A DNA stretch of 64,000 nucleotides from a beta proteobacterium L13 (GTDB lineage Bacteria > Pseudomonadota > Gammaproteobacteria > Burkholderiales > Chromobacteriaceae), in contig AMYZ01000001.1 of assembly GCA_000335715.1 (NCBI GenBank), positions 124,001 to 188,000 on the forward strand. Direction: 5' to 3'. Shown one piece after another: positions 26,660-36,112 of this stretch. Each line of letters begins with the position of its first letter. Positions within the stretch are counted from its first letter, which is position 1. The notes below the pieces were generated by a model. The model had not been told where the DNA came from. It worked only from the letters and a program-made list of their open reading frames with translations, and did not search any database. Position numbers and translations under genes: made by a program.

Positions 26660-27823
26660 TTAGGGGTGACGCAGGCGGTCTTGCGGGTAGGCGTACATCA
26701 CATGGTGCTGACGCACTTCGCCAATCACCGGTACATCCAGCTCGATGGCTTCATGGTCGGTGGCAGAAAAGGGTTTGCGGTAGGTGGTAATCAGGCCGGC
26801 TACCGGCTGTTTCAGGTTTTCCAGCGCCTGGCGTATGGCCGGGCCGTCGGTATTGCCCGCCTGGCGGATGGCCGCGGCCAACAGCAGCATGCTGTCGTAA
26901 CCCTGGGCGGCCGAGGGGGGCGAGGGGATGTGAAGCCCGCCATTGGCGCGCAGGTAGCGGTTGATGAATTGCAGCCGCGCCGGGGTGTTACCGTCCTGGA
27001 TGAAGGTTTGCACCATGCGGGCACCCACGGCGTTGGGGCCGGCATTATCGATGAAGTTGGACATCGATAGCGTCCAGCTGCCGATGATGGGCACGCGCCA
27101 TTCCATTTGTGCCAGGGTGTTGGCGATCTGTGCCAGCTCCGGGCCGATGGTGTAGGTCAGGATGCACTGCGCGCCTGCTGCACGGGCTTGTTTCAGGTAA
27201 ACGCTCATGTCCAGCTCGCCATTATTGAACTGGTTGACGGTGACCGGTTTCAGCCCTTTTTGTGCTAGCGCTTTCAGCAAGTCCTGCTGGCCCAGACGGC
27301 CGTAGTTGCTGCTGTCGTTCAGTACGGCGACGCGGCTAAAGCCACGGCGCAGTGCTTCGCGCACGATAAGCGGTGCCTGGATACTGTCGGAGGCCGCCAC
27401 GCGGAACACGTAGTTGGCCGCATGGCGCGGCGGGGTGAACTGCTGGGTAATGATGTGGGCGGTGGCAACCGCGGTAATGGCCGGGATGCGCGCCTGCTGG
27501 TAGCGTATCTGCGATGCCAGCGCCACGCCGCTATTGGCAAAGCCCACGCTGGCCACTACCCGCTGCTTGTCTATCAGCTCGCTGGCGATGCGCAGGCCCA
27601 GTTCCGGCCGGCCGCGGTCGTCGCGCTCTATCAGTTGTATCGGCCGCCCCAGCAGCCCCCCCTGGTTGTTGATTTCCTGTGCGGCAAGCCGTATGCCATT
27701 GCGCATGGACAGCCCCATGGGGGAGGAACCGCCGCTGAACGGGCCGGACAGGCCGATGCGGATAGGCTCTGCCGCGTGGGTGCTGGCCATGATCAACAGG
27801 CAAAAGCTTAACAGACGGCGCAC
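26660..27823 (-). CDS. Periplasmic ligand-binding protein, branched-chain amino acid/LivJ type (Peripla_BP_6)
   Basis: A 387-residue exported protein read from a GTG at 27823 with AGGAG 6 bases upstream. Residues 1-18 form a signal peptide with cleavage near THA-AE. The mature start PIRIGLSGPFSGGSSPMGLSMRNGIRLAAQEINNQGGLLGRPIQLIERDD is diagnostic of the LivJ-like type I fold, and RVAVLNDSSNYGRLGQ and YDSMLLLAAAIRQAG also fit. No LIV permease or ATPase genes are near. It is divergent from a PAS histidine kinase and response regulator across 80 bases, so it probably delivers a ligand signal to that kinase. Confidence 0.88.
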   Translation of the reverse strand: MRRLLSFCLLIMASTHAAEPIRIGLSGPFSGGSSPMGLSMRNGIRLAAQEINNQGGLLGRPIQLIERDDRGRPELGLRIASELIDKQRVVASVGFANSGVALASQIRYQQARIPAITAVATAHIITQQFTPPRHAANYVFRVAASDSIQAPLIVREALRRGFSRVAVLNDSSNYGRLGQQDLLKALAQKGLKPVTVNQFNNGELDMSVYLKQARAAGAQCILTYTIGPELAQIANTLAQMEWRVPIIGSWTLSMSNFIDNAGPNAVGARMVQTFIQDGNTPARLQFINRYLRANGGLHIPSPPSAAQGYDSMLLLAAAIRQAGNTDGPAIRQALENLKQPVAGLITTYRKPFSATDHEAIELDVPVIGEVRQHHVMYAYPQDRLRHP

Positions 27824-27841
27824 GGGCTGCTCCTGATAGCG

Positions 27842-27869
27842 TTATCGCAAGGGGGCGCTTATTATCGCA
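27842..27869. promoter_or_regulatory. Direct repeat TTATCGCA in the divergent spacer (candidate operator)
   Basis: Two exact copies of TTATCGCA at 27842-27849 and 27862-27869 start exactly 20 bases apart, that is two helical turns, between the divergent binding protein and histidine kinase genes. This is a typical geometry for a response regulator dimer. It is an inference from sequence only. Confidence 0.45.
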
Positions 27870-27903
27870 TTCCATCGACCCTTGCGGCCAACCTGTCTTG
27901 TCC

Positions 27904-30543
27904 ATGCGTACCTCCCGCTTTTATACCTCGCTGCGGCGCAGCCCCGTTTACCGGCTGATGCCCAACAGCACCATCGTGCTGTTTTTCCTCACCATGGCGG
28001 TGATGCTGTGGACGCTGGACGCGCGTGAAAGCGACCAGCAGCGTACCGACCTGGCCAAAGACACGTTATGGGCCGAGCAGACCATGCGTTTGCGCCTGGA
28101 TGGGCATCAGGCCGAGCTGGCGCAGATCGCACGGGACATCGGCCGCGAAGAGCTGACAGAAGAAGGCTTTCTGGTACAAGCCTCGCAGTTTCTGGGTAAT
28201 ACACCGGAGATGGCCGCGGTGGTGTGGGCCGATGCCAGCTATATCGTGCGCTGGGTGGCGCCGTATGAGGAATCCGGCCTGTCTGCCGGTGCCGGCATTT
28301 CCGGCCAGCGCGTGGATGCCTATCTGGCGGCACGCAACGATGGTCACCCGCGCTTTAGCCAGCCGTATCAGAGCGAGGGGGGGGACTGGCGCTTTGACCT
28401 GATGGTGCCGGTGTACCGTGACACGCAATTTCGCGGCATGGTTATCGGTATTTATCAGGCCGGTGCGTTTGTGCGCCGTGTGCCGCCGTCATGGTTCGCC
28501 GAGAAGTATCACCTTGCTTTGCAGTCTGGCGGCATGAACCTGGCGCGTAATGCACAAAGCCAGCCACCGCTAGGGGTGATGCAGAGCATACGCCTGGGTG
28601 GCACTTCGCTGGCCTTGGTGGCGCGCCCGGTGCGCGGCGACGTCAACAAAAACCGCCTGATCCAGCTGGGGCTGATTACCGGTTTATCCGTGCTGACCTT
28701 GCTGTCGCTGTTCAGCCTGTCGCGGCATATCCGCCGCCGTATCGAGGCAGAGCGCGAGCGGGACAGGGTGTACAAGCTGTCGCGCGAATGGCTGGGGGTG
28801 ATGCGCGAAGATACCACCTTGCTGCATATGAACCCGGCGTTTGTGCAGGGCCTGGGTTACAGCGCCGAGCAGCTACAGGGCACCTCGTTCCTGAATTATG
28901 TTGACCCGCAGCAGCGCGAGCCGACGCGCCAGCTGATTCGCCAGCTGCTGGAGGCGGGCAGCGTAGATCGCTACGTGGAAACACGCATGCTCAGCCGCGA
29001 TGGCCGTGTGTTGTCGCTGGCCTGGGCCATGAGCCCGCTGCTGGATGCCGGGGTGCTGTACCTGTCCGGCCGCGATATTACCGCCGAGAAGCAGGCCGAG
29101 CTGGCGCTGCGCCACGAGTACATGTTCCGCAAGGCGATGGAAGACTCGCTGGTGGTGGGGATTCGCGCGATCGACCTGGATGGCCAGATCAGCTATGTGA
29201 ACCCGGCTTTTTGCCGCATTACCGGCTATGGCGAAGACGAGCTGATCGGGTTGCGCCCGCCTTACCCGTACTGGTCACCTGATGTGGCGCCGCTGAATTA
29301 CGACGCGCTGCGCCAGACGCTATCGGGCGATAACAGCCAACAGCTGTTCGAGTCGGTGATGCAGCGCAAGAGTGGCGAGAAGTTCTACGGACAAATGCTG
29401 ATTTCGCCGCTGATCGACGCCGACGGGGTGCATACCGGCTGGATGGCGGCACTTACCGACATGACCGACAAGCGCGAGGCGCAGCAGGCGCTGGAGGCGG
29501 CCAACGAGCGCTTTATCGCGGTGATCGAGGGCCTGGATGCGGCGGTAGCAGTAGTGCGGCCCGATAGCCAGCAACTGCTGTTCTGCAATAAGCGCTACCG
29601 CCAATGGTTGGCCGCAGCCAGCGAAGAGCACGAGTACGAATACTGCGACCTGCGCCTGCGCCAGATGCTGCAGCACGCCAATACCGACCAGGAGCTATGG
29701 CTGGATGACCCCGGGCGCTGGTACCTGCTGCGCAGCCGCCCGGTGCGCTGGGTAGATGGCCACAATGTGCAGATGCTGATTCTGACCGACATTACCGAGC
29801 AGCATGACGCCGAGCAGCGCTACGAAGAGCAGATGCAAAAGCTGCAAGCTACCTCGCGCCTGATCACCATGGGCGAGATGGCATCCACGCTGGCGCACGA
29901 GCTGAACCAGCCACTATCGGCCATCGCCAACTACCAGGCCGGCTGTGTGGAACGGCTACGCCAGGGCAAAGCCACGCCGGCGTCGCTGATCCCGGTGATG
30001 GAAAAAATCACGGCGCAGGCCGAGCGCGCTGGCAAGATCGTGCGCCGCGTGCGCGAATTCGTGAAGCAGAGCGAGCCGGTACGCAAGGCCGCCGACGTGG
30101 GCGAGATCATCGACGCCGCGCTGTCGATTGCCGAAATCGAAGCGCGCCGCCTGGCCAGCAGCATCAATGTGCACCTGGCGGCCAACTTGCCGCTGGTGCA
30201 TGTGGACCCCATCCTCATCGAGCAGGTGCTGCTCAATCTGGTCAAAAACGGCATGGAAGCCATGCAGCAGCTGCCGCCAGACCAGCGCCAGCTGGAAATC
30301 AGCGTGCAGCGCCAGCACAGCAAGCGTATCGAAGTGGCCATCGTAGACCGCGGCCATGGTGTGCCGGACGCGCTGAAGTCGCAGCTATTCGATGCCTTCT
30401 TTACCACCAAGGGCGACGGCATGGGCATGGGCCTGAATATCTGCCGCTCCATTGTCGAGTTCCATCAGGGTCAACTCTCAGTGGAAGATCACCCATTGGG
30501 TGGTACTATTTTCCGTTTCACATTGCCGGTGTTTGAGCCATGA
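27904..30543 (+). CDS. Membrane PAS-domain sensor histidine kinase
   Basis: An 879-residue hybrid-free sensor kinase. The first membrane helix is near residues 20-38, a periplasmic sensor region covers about 40-250, and the second helix is near 252-276. Two to three PAS domains follow (about 290-640; FVQGLGYSAEQLQGTSFLNYV, FCRITGYGEDELIGLRPPY). The phospho-acceptor His665 is in MASTLAHELNQPLSAIANYQAG, followed by a HATPase (QVLLNLVKNGMEAM, MGMGLNICRSIVEFHQG). I use the ATG at 27904; a TTG two codons earlier is possible. The stop overlaps the start of the response regulator gene (ATGA), so the two are translationally coupled. Confidence 0.93.
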   Translation: MRTSRFYTSLRRSPVYRLMPNSTIVLFFLTMAVMLWTLDARESDQQRTDLAKDTLWAEQTMRLRLDGHQAELAQIARDIGREELTEEGFLVQASQFLGNTPEMAAVVWADASYIVRWVAPYEESGLSAGAGISGQRVDAYLAARNDGHPRFSQPYQSEGGDWRFDLMVPVYRDTQFRGMVIGIYQAGAFVRRVPPSWFAEKYHLALQSGGMNLARNAQSQPPLGVMQSIRLGGTSLALVARPVRGDVNKNRLIQLGLITGLSVLTLLSLFSLSRHIRRRIEAERERDRVYKLSREWLGVMREDTTLLHMNPAFVQGLGYSAEQLQGTSFLNYVDPQQREPTRQLIRQLLEAGSVDRYVETRMLSRDGRVLSLAWAMSPLLDAGVLYLSGRDITAEKQAELALRHEYMFRKAMEDSLVVGIRAIDLDGQISYVNPAFCRITGYGEDELIGLRPPYPYWSPDVAPLNYDALRQTLSGDNSQQLFESVMQRKSGEKFYGQMLISPLIDADGVHTGWMAALTDMTDKREAQQALEAANERFIAVIEGLDAAVAVVRPDSQQLLFCNKRYRQWLAAASEEHEYEYCDLRLRQMLQHANTDQELWLDDPGRWYLLRSRPVRWVDGHNVQMLILTDITEQHDAEQRYEEQMQKLQATSRLITMGEMASTLAHELNQPLSAIANYQAGCVERLRQGKATPASLIPVMEKITAQAERAGKIVRRVREFVKQSEPVRKAADVGEIIDAALSIAEIEARRLASSINVHLAANLPLVHVDPILIEQVLLNLVKNGMEAMQQLPPDQRQLEISVQRQHSKRIEVAIVDRGHGVPDALKSQLFDAFFTTKGDGMGMGLNICRSIVEFHQGQLSVEDHPLGGTIFRFTLPVFEP

Positions 30544-31169
30544 CCGTAGCCAAGAACATACGCATCCATATCGTGGACGACGACGAGGCCTTTCGTGATT
30601 CCTTGCTGTGGCTGCTGGAAAGCCACGATTACAGCATCGAGTGCCACGATAGTGCGGAAGGTTTTTTGCATAGCTACCGGCCGGCGCTGGGCAGTGGCTG
30701 CCTGATTCTGGATATCCGCATGCCGGGCATGAGCGGGCTGGAGCTGTACGATGAGCTGCAGGCGCGTGGCAATACCTGGCCGGTGATTTTCATTACCGGC
30801 CACGGCGATGTACCGATGGCCGTGCAGGCGGTAAAGCGCGGTGCGCATGATTTTCTGGAAAAGCCCTTTAACCAGGAAGCTTTGCTGGCGGCGGTAGACA
30901 GTGCGCTGGCCAGTGCGGCCAACCAGGCGCAAAGCGCGCAGGAGGCCGGCCAGTGCGAGGCGCGGCTGGCCACGCTGACCACGCGCGAGCGCGAGGTGCT
31001 GGAGCGGGTGATAGAAGGCAAGATGAACAAGATCATTGCCGATGACCTGGGCATCAGCATCAAAACGGTGGAGGCGCACCGTGGCAAGATGATGGACAAA
31101 ATGGGCGTGCGTTCCATCGCCGACCTGGTGCAGACGGTGGTGGCCTACCGCCAGCAGAAAGGCCGCTAG
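30540..31169 (+). CDS. FixJ/TtrR-type LuxR-family response regulator
   Basis: A 209-residue response regulator. The receiver domain (about 7-120) has the acidic pair DDDE, phospho-acceptor Asp58 in CLILDIRMPGM, the Thr in FITGHGD and the Lys in FLEKPF. The LuxR-type HTH (about 145-205) reads LTTREREVLERVIEGKMNKIIADDLGISIKTVEAHRGKMMDKMG. It overlaps the kinase gene by 4 bases and is its obvious partner. Targets may include the divergent binding protein gene. Confidence 0.94.
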   Translation: MTVAKNIRIHIVDDDEAFRDSLLWLLESHDYSIECHDSAEGFLHSYRPALGSGCLILDIRMPGMSGLELYDELQARGNTWPVIFITGHGDVPMAVQAVKRGAHDFLEKPFNQEALLAAVDSALASAANQAQSAQEAGQCEARLATLTTREREVLERVIEGKMNKIIADDLGISIKTVEAHRGKMMDKMGVRSIADLVQTVVAYRQQKGR

Positions 31170-31203
31170 CCTTACCCGCTGCGCCCAACCCCGATAGCGC
31201 AAC

Positions 31204-31233
31204 AGGCCCGCCGTTAACTGGCGGGCCTTTTTA
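31204..31233 (+). terminator. Intrinsic terminator after the response regulator gene
   Basis: AGGCCCGCC pairs with GGCGGGCCT around GTTAACT, followed by TTTTATT. It is convergent with the yigZ-like gene. Confidence 0.9.
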
Positions 31234-31269
31234 TTGGGCATCGTGTGCGTGCGTGGGTAAGGCGCTACC

Positions 31270-31860
31270 TTAAGGCGCTTCCAGCCAGACTAGCTGGCCA
31301 TGGCAGGCTTCGCTCAGGCTGTGGCGTAGTGTGTCGGCTGCCTGTGCGGGTAAGCTGAATTGCAGGGTAACGTTGGCCGCATGCTGCACGGCCAGCAGCG
31401 TAGCGTCGTGCTTTTGCAGCAGCCGCCGTGCGCTGCCTTCCAGCGCGTAGGGCAGGCTGCAGGCCAGGATCTGCATGGCGACTTGTTCTTGGCGCTCGCA
31501 ATGCAACAAAGCCTGGGCGACGGCATCGGTATACGCCCGTACCAGCCCGCCTGCACCCAGTTTCACCCCGCCGTAGTAGCGCACCACGGTGGCCAGTACG
31601 CCCTCCAGCTGCTGGTGTCGCAGCACGTCCAGCATGGGGCGGCCTGCCGTGCCGGAGGGCTCGCCGTCATCGTTGGCCGCAGAATGCCCGCCGGCCAGCA
31701 GCGCCCAGCATACGTGTGCCGCGCCCGGGTGAGCGGCTTTGAGCTCGGCCACGCGCTGCAGGGCGGCGGCGCGGCTAGGCACCGCCTCGACGCAGGCGAT
31801 GAAACGGCTTTTCTTGATATCCAGCTCGGCGTGGCCAGGGTGGGGCAGGGTAAATGGCAT
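31270..31860 (-). CDS. yigZ: YigZ/IMPACT family protein
   Basis: A 196-residue protein of the UPF0029 (IMPACT) family. The N-terminal domain carries KSRFIACVEAVPS near residue 16, GHSAANDDGEPSGTAGRPML near residue 57 and VRYYGGVKLGAGGLVRAYTDA near residue 92, all hallmark blocks. The C-terminal part is a DUF1949-type domain. Eukaryotic IMPACT modulates Gcn2; the bacterial role is unclear, with suggested links to ribosome stress. It appears to be transcribed in the same direction as the HsbR-like gene upstream. Confidence 0.92.
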   Translation of the reverse strand: MPFTLPHPGHAELDIKKSRFIACVEAVPSRAAALQRVAELKAAHPGAAHVCWALLAGGHSAANDDGEPSGTAGRPMLDVLRHQQLEGVLATVVRYYGGVKLGAGGLVRAYTDAVAQALLHCERQEQVAMQILACSLPYALEGSARRLLQKHDATLLAVQHAANVTLQFSLPAQAADTLRHSLSEACHGQLVWLEAP

Positions 31861-31907
31861 GGTACGGGGGGCGCGTGCTTAAGGGCGGCATGATAACAAG
31901 CCGCGCC

Positions 31908-33584
31908 CTAGCGTAGTACGTATTCCACTTCTACGCAGCGGCCGTTTTCCTGATAGCGCACGCTTCGGCACAGCCGGTTTACCAGTGCAATGCCGCGCCC
32001 GTGCGGGGCGGTATCATCCAGATCGCTCTGCAGGAAGGGGGCGGCATCAAAGCCCTGGCCGCTGTCCTGGATGCAGAGTTTCAGGATGGGGAAGTCTTCG
32101 CCGGTAACATGCGACATGGCCACTTGTATCCAGCCATGTTCTAGCCCGAACAGCTTACCGGCCCGTTTCATCAGATAGCTGGTAAAGCCGCTGCTGGAGT
32201 GCTTTTCGCTGGAATCCAGCGCCAGTACGCCGTGGTCCAGGGCGTTGTTGAACAGCTCGGTCACAATCAGCAGCATGTCGCTGAGCTGGGCTTCGGATAG
32301 CCCGATCTGGTTCAGCCAGCCCAGCAGGGTGGCCATGCCCAGCTCTTCGCGCAGCTCTTTAGGGCCAAAGTCCAGGCGCAGCTCCCAGTTGCTGAGCTGG
32401 GTAAACATGGCGTTCTGCGTGGCGGGGCTGGCAGGGCCGATACTGGCCGCGCAGGGCGCCAGTACCAGCGAGATATCATCGGCGTTTTCATGGCCGGCAA
32501 GATGAGCGATAACCTGTTCGCGTAGCGGGGCAATGGCCGGCTGGGTATGCGGGCTGGCCAGCATGCTGCACAGGCTTTCCAGCGACAGGATGTCGCCTTG
32601 CGCCCCTTTGGCCTCTGTCAGGCCGTCGGAACAGATCATCAGCCGCCCAGGCTCGGACCAGCGATACACATCGACGCTGGCGTCAAAGTCCATATTGCGC
32701 AAGATACCCAGTGGCGGGTTGCTGGACTGGAACTGTTTTTCGATCCTGCCTTGCTCGTTGATGAAGGCGGCAAACGGAATACCGCCATTCCATACCGTAA
32801 CGGTTTTTTCTTGCGGATTGATGGCAGCCAGCGTGGCGGCAACGAAGCGGCCCACGGGCAGGTGTTGCTTGAGCTTTTTGTTGATCTCGCGCGCGATGGC
32901 GTTGATGCCGAAGCCCTTCTGTGTCATGGCATAGAACACGGTAGCGGCGGGCAGGCAGGCAATGGCAGCCGATAAACCATGACCGGTGCTATCGGCCAGC
33001 ATGATGTGCAGGGTATCGGTGGGGGAGCGTGCCGCAGTAATGATGTCACCGCTAAATTGCACAGCCGGCAGGATCCATTGCTCGATCCCCGTATGACTGC
33101 GGTCGCCGTACAGATTGTGCAGCACATGCTCGGCCAGCTGCTGTTCCATCTCATTGCTGAGATAGTAGGCTTCCAGGCGCTGTGCATCCTGGCTGATGCG
33201 CTGCTGCATGTCGGCAATGCGCGACATCACGCGAATTTTGGCGGTGAGCAGTTTGATGTCTACCGGCTTGGTCAGGTAGTCATCGCCGCCGGCTTCCAGG
33301 CCGGCCAGCATGTCTTCCTGCTCTATTTTGCCGGTAAGGAAAATGATGGGGATCCAGTGTTTGTTGAAGCGCTCGCGAATGCGACGGGTAGCTTCCAGGC
33401 CATCCATCTGCGGCATGGTGACATCCATCAGGATCAGGTCAGGCAGCTTGGCTTCGCAGCATGCCAGTGCCTGCTCTCCGTCTTCCGCGGTCACGACATG
33501 ATGGCCCAAAGCCTGGATAAGGCGGCTAACAACCAGCCTGTTTACATTACTGTCGTCGACTACCAGCACGTTCAAGGTTTGCAT
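31908..33584 (-). CDS. Response regulator with PP2C phosphatase and anti-sigma kinase domains (HsbR-like)
   Basis: A 558-residue three-domain protein. The receiver domain spans 1-125 with phospho-acceptor Asp54 in LILMDVTMPQMDGLEA. A PP2C/SpoIIE-type phosphatase spans about 160-385 (SGDIITAARSP, ADSTGHGLSAAIACLP, CSDGLTEAKG). An RsbW-type HATPase spans about 415-555 (TELFNNALDHGV, DSGQGFDA, GRGIALVNRLC). This is the architecture of Pseudomonas HsbR, which phosphorylates and dephosphorylates the STAS protein HsbA to couple chemotaxis or motility signals to biofilm control. The STAS gene lies 12 bases upstream on the same strand. Confidence 0.93.
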   Translation of the reverse strand: MQTLNVLVVDDSNVNRLVVSRLIQALGHHVVTAEDGEQALACCEAKLPDLILMDVTMPQMDGLEATRRIRERFNKHWIPIIFLTGKIEQEDMLAGLEAGGDDYLTKPVDIKLLTAKIRVMSRIADMQQRISQDAQRLEAYYLSNEMEQQLAEHVLHNLYGDRSHTGIEQWILPAVQFSGDIITAARSPTDTLHIMLADSTGHGLSAAIACLPAATVFYAMTQKGFGINAIAREINKKLKQHLPVGRFVAATLAAINPQEKTVTVWNGGIPFAAFINEQGRIEKQFQSSNPPLGILRNMDFDASVDVYRWSEPGRLMICSDGLTEAKGAQGDILSLESLCSMLASPHTQPAIAPLREQVIAHLAGHENADDISLVLAPCAASIGPASPATQNAMFTQLSNWELRLDFGPKELREELGMATLLGWLNQIGLSEAQLSDMLLIVTELFNNALDHGVLALDSSEKHSSSGFTSYLMKRAGKLFGLEHGWIQVAMSHVTGEDFPILKLCIQDSGQGFDAAPFLQSDLDDTAPHGRGIALVNRLCRSVRYQENGRCVEVEYVLR

Positions 33585-33596
33585 TGCGGCTGGCTT

Positions 33597-33905
33597 TCAG
33601 TCTATTTCAAAAAACTTGTCGAATTTGGCAATGGCGAAAATCTGGCGCACAACAGGTTTGGCATTGCTTATCAGTAGCCGCGGAATACGGCGTTCGTCTA
33701 CCTGATCGCGCAGCACCAGCAGCATCCCTAACGCGGAGCTATCCAGGTGGTCTACTTCCATCAGGTTGATTTCCAGAGATTTTATTGCCTGGTGCGCCAG
33801 TACCGCCTTGCAGGCATCACGAAATGCGCCATGCTGGGAAAAGTTGAAATGGCCGTGAATCTGGATGGTGGCCTCTTGCTCCCGGATATGAAACGTAACA
33901 GACAT
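33597..33905 (-). CDS. STAS-domain anti-sigma factor antagonist (HsbA-like)
   Basis: A 102-residue stand-alone STAS domain. The phosphorylatable Ser lies in VDHLDSSALGMLLVLRD near residues 56-57, and the surrounding pattern matches SpoIIAA/HsbA. It is the first gene of a pair with the phosphatase/kinase protein downstream, its likely modifying enzyme. A paralogue with the same LDSSALGMLL core is at 44902-45207 in the chemotaxis operon, so cross-talk is possible. Confidence 0.93.
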   Translation of the reverse strand: MSVTFHIREQEATIQIHGHFNFSQHGAFRDACKAVLAHQAIKSLEINLMEVDHLDSSALGMLLVLRDQVDERRIPRLLISNAKPVVRQIFAIAKFDKFFEID

Positions 33906-34135
33906 GGTTGGCCTTTATGGGTTGGTCGTGGCTGCTGGCAAGGGGGGTATCTATGCGGTATGGTTATTGTATGCATTGGCGCAGCTATTAACCAGCCTTA
34001 TTGTTACCAGTTCCTGCGCATACCTGCCGGGTTACCAATAATGACACCTATAGAATAAGCTGAATCGCGCGGGCTGGATGGTCTAATACTAGAGAGGATC
34101 ATCAGCCTGCATGGCAAATAATTCGAGGGGAGACT

Positions 34136-35314
34136 ATGTCTCACAAAAAGCAGGCCGTTTGTCTGTGTCTTGCCGCATGCACGGTACTGGCCTGGCATCT
34201 GGCCGCCGCGCTACTGGGCCAACAGAGCTGGTTGGCCGCACTCTTGCACAGCGGGTTCACCTGTTTGGTATTGCTGTCATTTGGCTGGTGGGCACTATCG
34301 GTGCAGGTGCAGCAGCGTACTGTCCGGGTTGATAGCATAGCTGCATCTTGGCAGCAGATTCAGCCTTTGTGGCAGCAGCTACAGCAAGAATATGTCGAGC
34401 AGTGCCGGCAGCTTGAAGCGCAGCTTGGCGCGGCAAACCAGATACTGGAGGAGGCAATCAGTGCGCTGCTGGATAGCTTTAGCAGTATCACGAGCCATGC
34501 CAAGGCCCAGCAGCATATTGCCATCAGCATGATTGGCGCAGATGAAGACGGCGATAACCAGCATACTGCCAGTTTTGAGCGCTTTGCCCATGACACCAAC
34601 GCGACGCTGGAGATTTTTGTAGAGAATACCCTGCGCACTAGCCAGGTCAGCATAGTGCAGGTCAACCATATGACCGAAATCGACGAGAAAATCCGCAGCG
34701 TGCATGCTTTTCTGGCCGATATCGATGGTATTTCCAAGCAAACCAATATGCTGGCGCTCAATGCGGCTATCGAGGCGGCTCGGGCGGGGGAGGCCGGGCG
34801 GGGCTTTGCTGTCGTCGCCGATGAAGTGAGGGCGCTATCGTTACGCACACACGATTTCAACGAGCAGATCAGCCAGACCATTTTGTCGGTGCAGAAAATG
34901 GTGCAAGAGGCGCATGCCAGTATTGCGGATCTGGCATCGCATGACATGAGCTATGTGCTGGAGGCCAAGATGCGCGTGCAGCACACCATGGGCCAGATCA
35001 ACGAGCTAAGCCAGGGTATGGAGGAGGCGGTCACCCAGCTGAACGGCATTGCCGGGCAGGTGGAGCACAGCACCAATGTGGCCATTACCTCATTACAGTT
35101 CCAGGATCGCCTGAGCCAGATGCTGGGGCGGGCCGGACAGTGCTTATCGAAGTTGCAGGCCTTGCAGCAATTAGCCCCGCCGCTGCTGGACGCTGCCGGT
35201 AGTGGTAAGGCGCTGGACGCCGCCAAAGAGCATTATCTGGCGCAATTGGCGGCTTTGCGTCAGTCGCCGCAGACTGAGGTGTCTGCCAGTAAAAATGATA
35301 TAGAGCTGTTTTAA
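34136..35314 (+). CDS. Short methyl-accepting chemotaxis protein with a CheZ-like D-x-x-x-Q motif
   Basis: A 392-residue receptor. Two hydrophobic segments near the N-terminus (about 6-28 and 36-55) are joined by only a few residues, so there is essentially no periplasmic domain. The signalling tip is [35 protein letters not shown] near residues 201-235. Towards the C-terminus, [15 protein letters not shown] (about 320-334) resembles the active-site helix of CheZ, where Asp and Gln in D-x-x-x-Q remove phosphate from CheY (compare AQDFQDLTGQVIKK in the CheZ of this window). GAGGGGAG precedes the ATG. No docking tail is present. Confidence 0.88.
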   Translation: MSHKKQAVCLCLAACTVLAWHLAAALLGQQSWLAALLHSGFTCLVLLSFGWWALSVQVQQRTVRVDSIAASWQQIQPLWQQLQQEYVEQCRQLEAQLGAANQILEEAISALLDSFSSITSHAKAQQHIAISMIGADEDGDNQHTASFERFAHDTNATLEIFVENTLRTSQVSIVQVNHMTEIDEKIRSVHAFLADIDGISKQTNMLALNAAIEAARAGEAGRGFAVVADEVRALSLRTHDFNEQISQTILSVQKMVQEAHASIADLASHDMSYVLEAKMRVQHTMGQINELSQGMEEAVTQLNGIAGQVEHSTNVAITSLQFQDRLSQMLGRAGQCLSKLQALQQLAPPLLDAAGSGKALDAAKEHYLAQLAALRQSPQTEVSASKNDIELF

Positions 35315-36112
35315 TCAGGACGCGTTGGTTGGCACTATGCCAGGCGCGGCCAGCTGGCATTTTATCTGGTGCCAATCTTGCCAGGCTTTGGCTTTCTCCC
35401 CGGGGCTGCGCAACAGGTAGGCGGGGTGGAAGGTCACCAGCACGGGGCGGCCATGCGCTTGATGCAGCTGCTTGCGCAGTGCACTGATCGGTGCCTGGCT
35501 ATTAAGCAGGGTGTGGGCGGCAAAGCGGCCTAGCGCCACAATCAGTGCAGGTTGGATGGTGTCGATTTGCCACTGCAGGTAGCTGGCACAGCTGGCGATT
35601 TCTGCTGGAGCAGGGTTACGGTTGCCCGGCGGCCGGCATTTCACCACATTGCAGATGTAGACGTCTTGCTCGCTGTGAATGCCGGCTGCGGCCAACATGC
35701 TTTCCAGCAGCTGCCCGGCTTTGCCGACAAACGGCTGCCCCTGGCGGTCTTCCTGCTCGCCCGGTGCCTCACCCACAATCAGCAAACGGGCCGTGGGCGT
35801 ACCGCGGCCAACGACAACATTGTGCCGTGTCTTGGCCAGCTCGCAGCGCTGGCAGGATGCAATGCTTGCGTGCAAGGTGGCCCAGTCGCTTATTGGCGGC
35901 TCGCTTGGCGTGGCGGGCGGTTCGATCGGAATGATACGTGCCGGTGTCGGCGCTGGTGCCGCAAGCGGTGCCTGTGTAATGGGCTCGGTGATTACCGCGC
36001 TAGCAGAGGGCGTTATGTCCGCAACCAGGCTGTCATCCGCAAGGCTGATGCCACGCGGGAGCCATAGCGGGCTATGGCCCATTTCATGCAGTACAAATGC
36101 ACGGCGGTTCAT
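35315..36112 (-). CDS. Family 4-type uracil-DNA glycosylase
   Basis: A 265-residue Fe-S uracil-DNA glycosylase that removes uracil from DNA. Residues about 75-255 form the catalytic domain. Cluster Cys lie in SCQRCELAKTR near residue 86 and in VVKCRPPGNRNPAPAEIASC near residues 157-175. The active-site loop is LIVGEAPGEQEDRQGQPFVGKAG near residue 110, and the DNA-binding loop is VTFHPAYLLRSP near residue 226. The N-terminal 70 residues are Pro/Ala-rich and probably unstructured. It overlaps rimI by 4 bases, giving the order tsaB-rimI-glycosylase. Confidence 0.93.
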   Translation of the reverse strand: MNRRAFVLHEMGHSPLWLPRGISLADDSLVADITPSASAVITEPITQAPLAAPAPTPARIIPIEPPATPSEPPISDWATLHASIASCQRCELAKTRHNVVVGRGTPTARLLIVGEAPGEQEDRQGQPFVGKAGQLLESMLAAAGIHSEQDVYICNVVKCRPPGNRNPAPAEIASCASYLQWQIDTIQPALIVALGRFAAHTLLNSQAPISALRKQLHQAHGRPVLVTFHPAYLLRSPGEKAKAWQDWHQIKCQLAAPGIVPTNAS

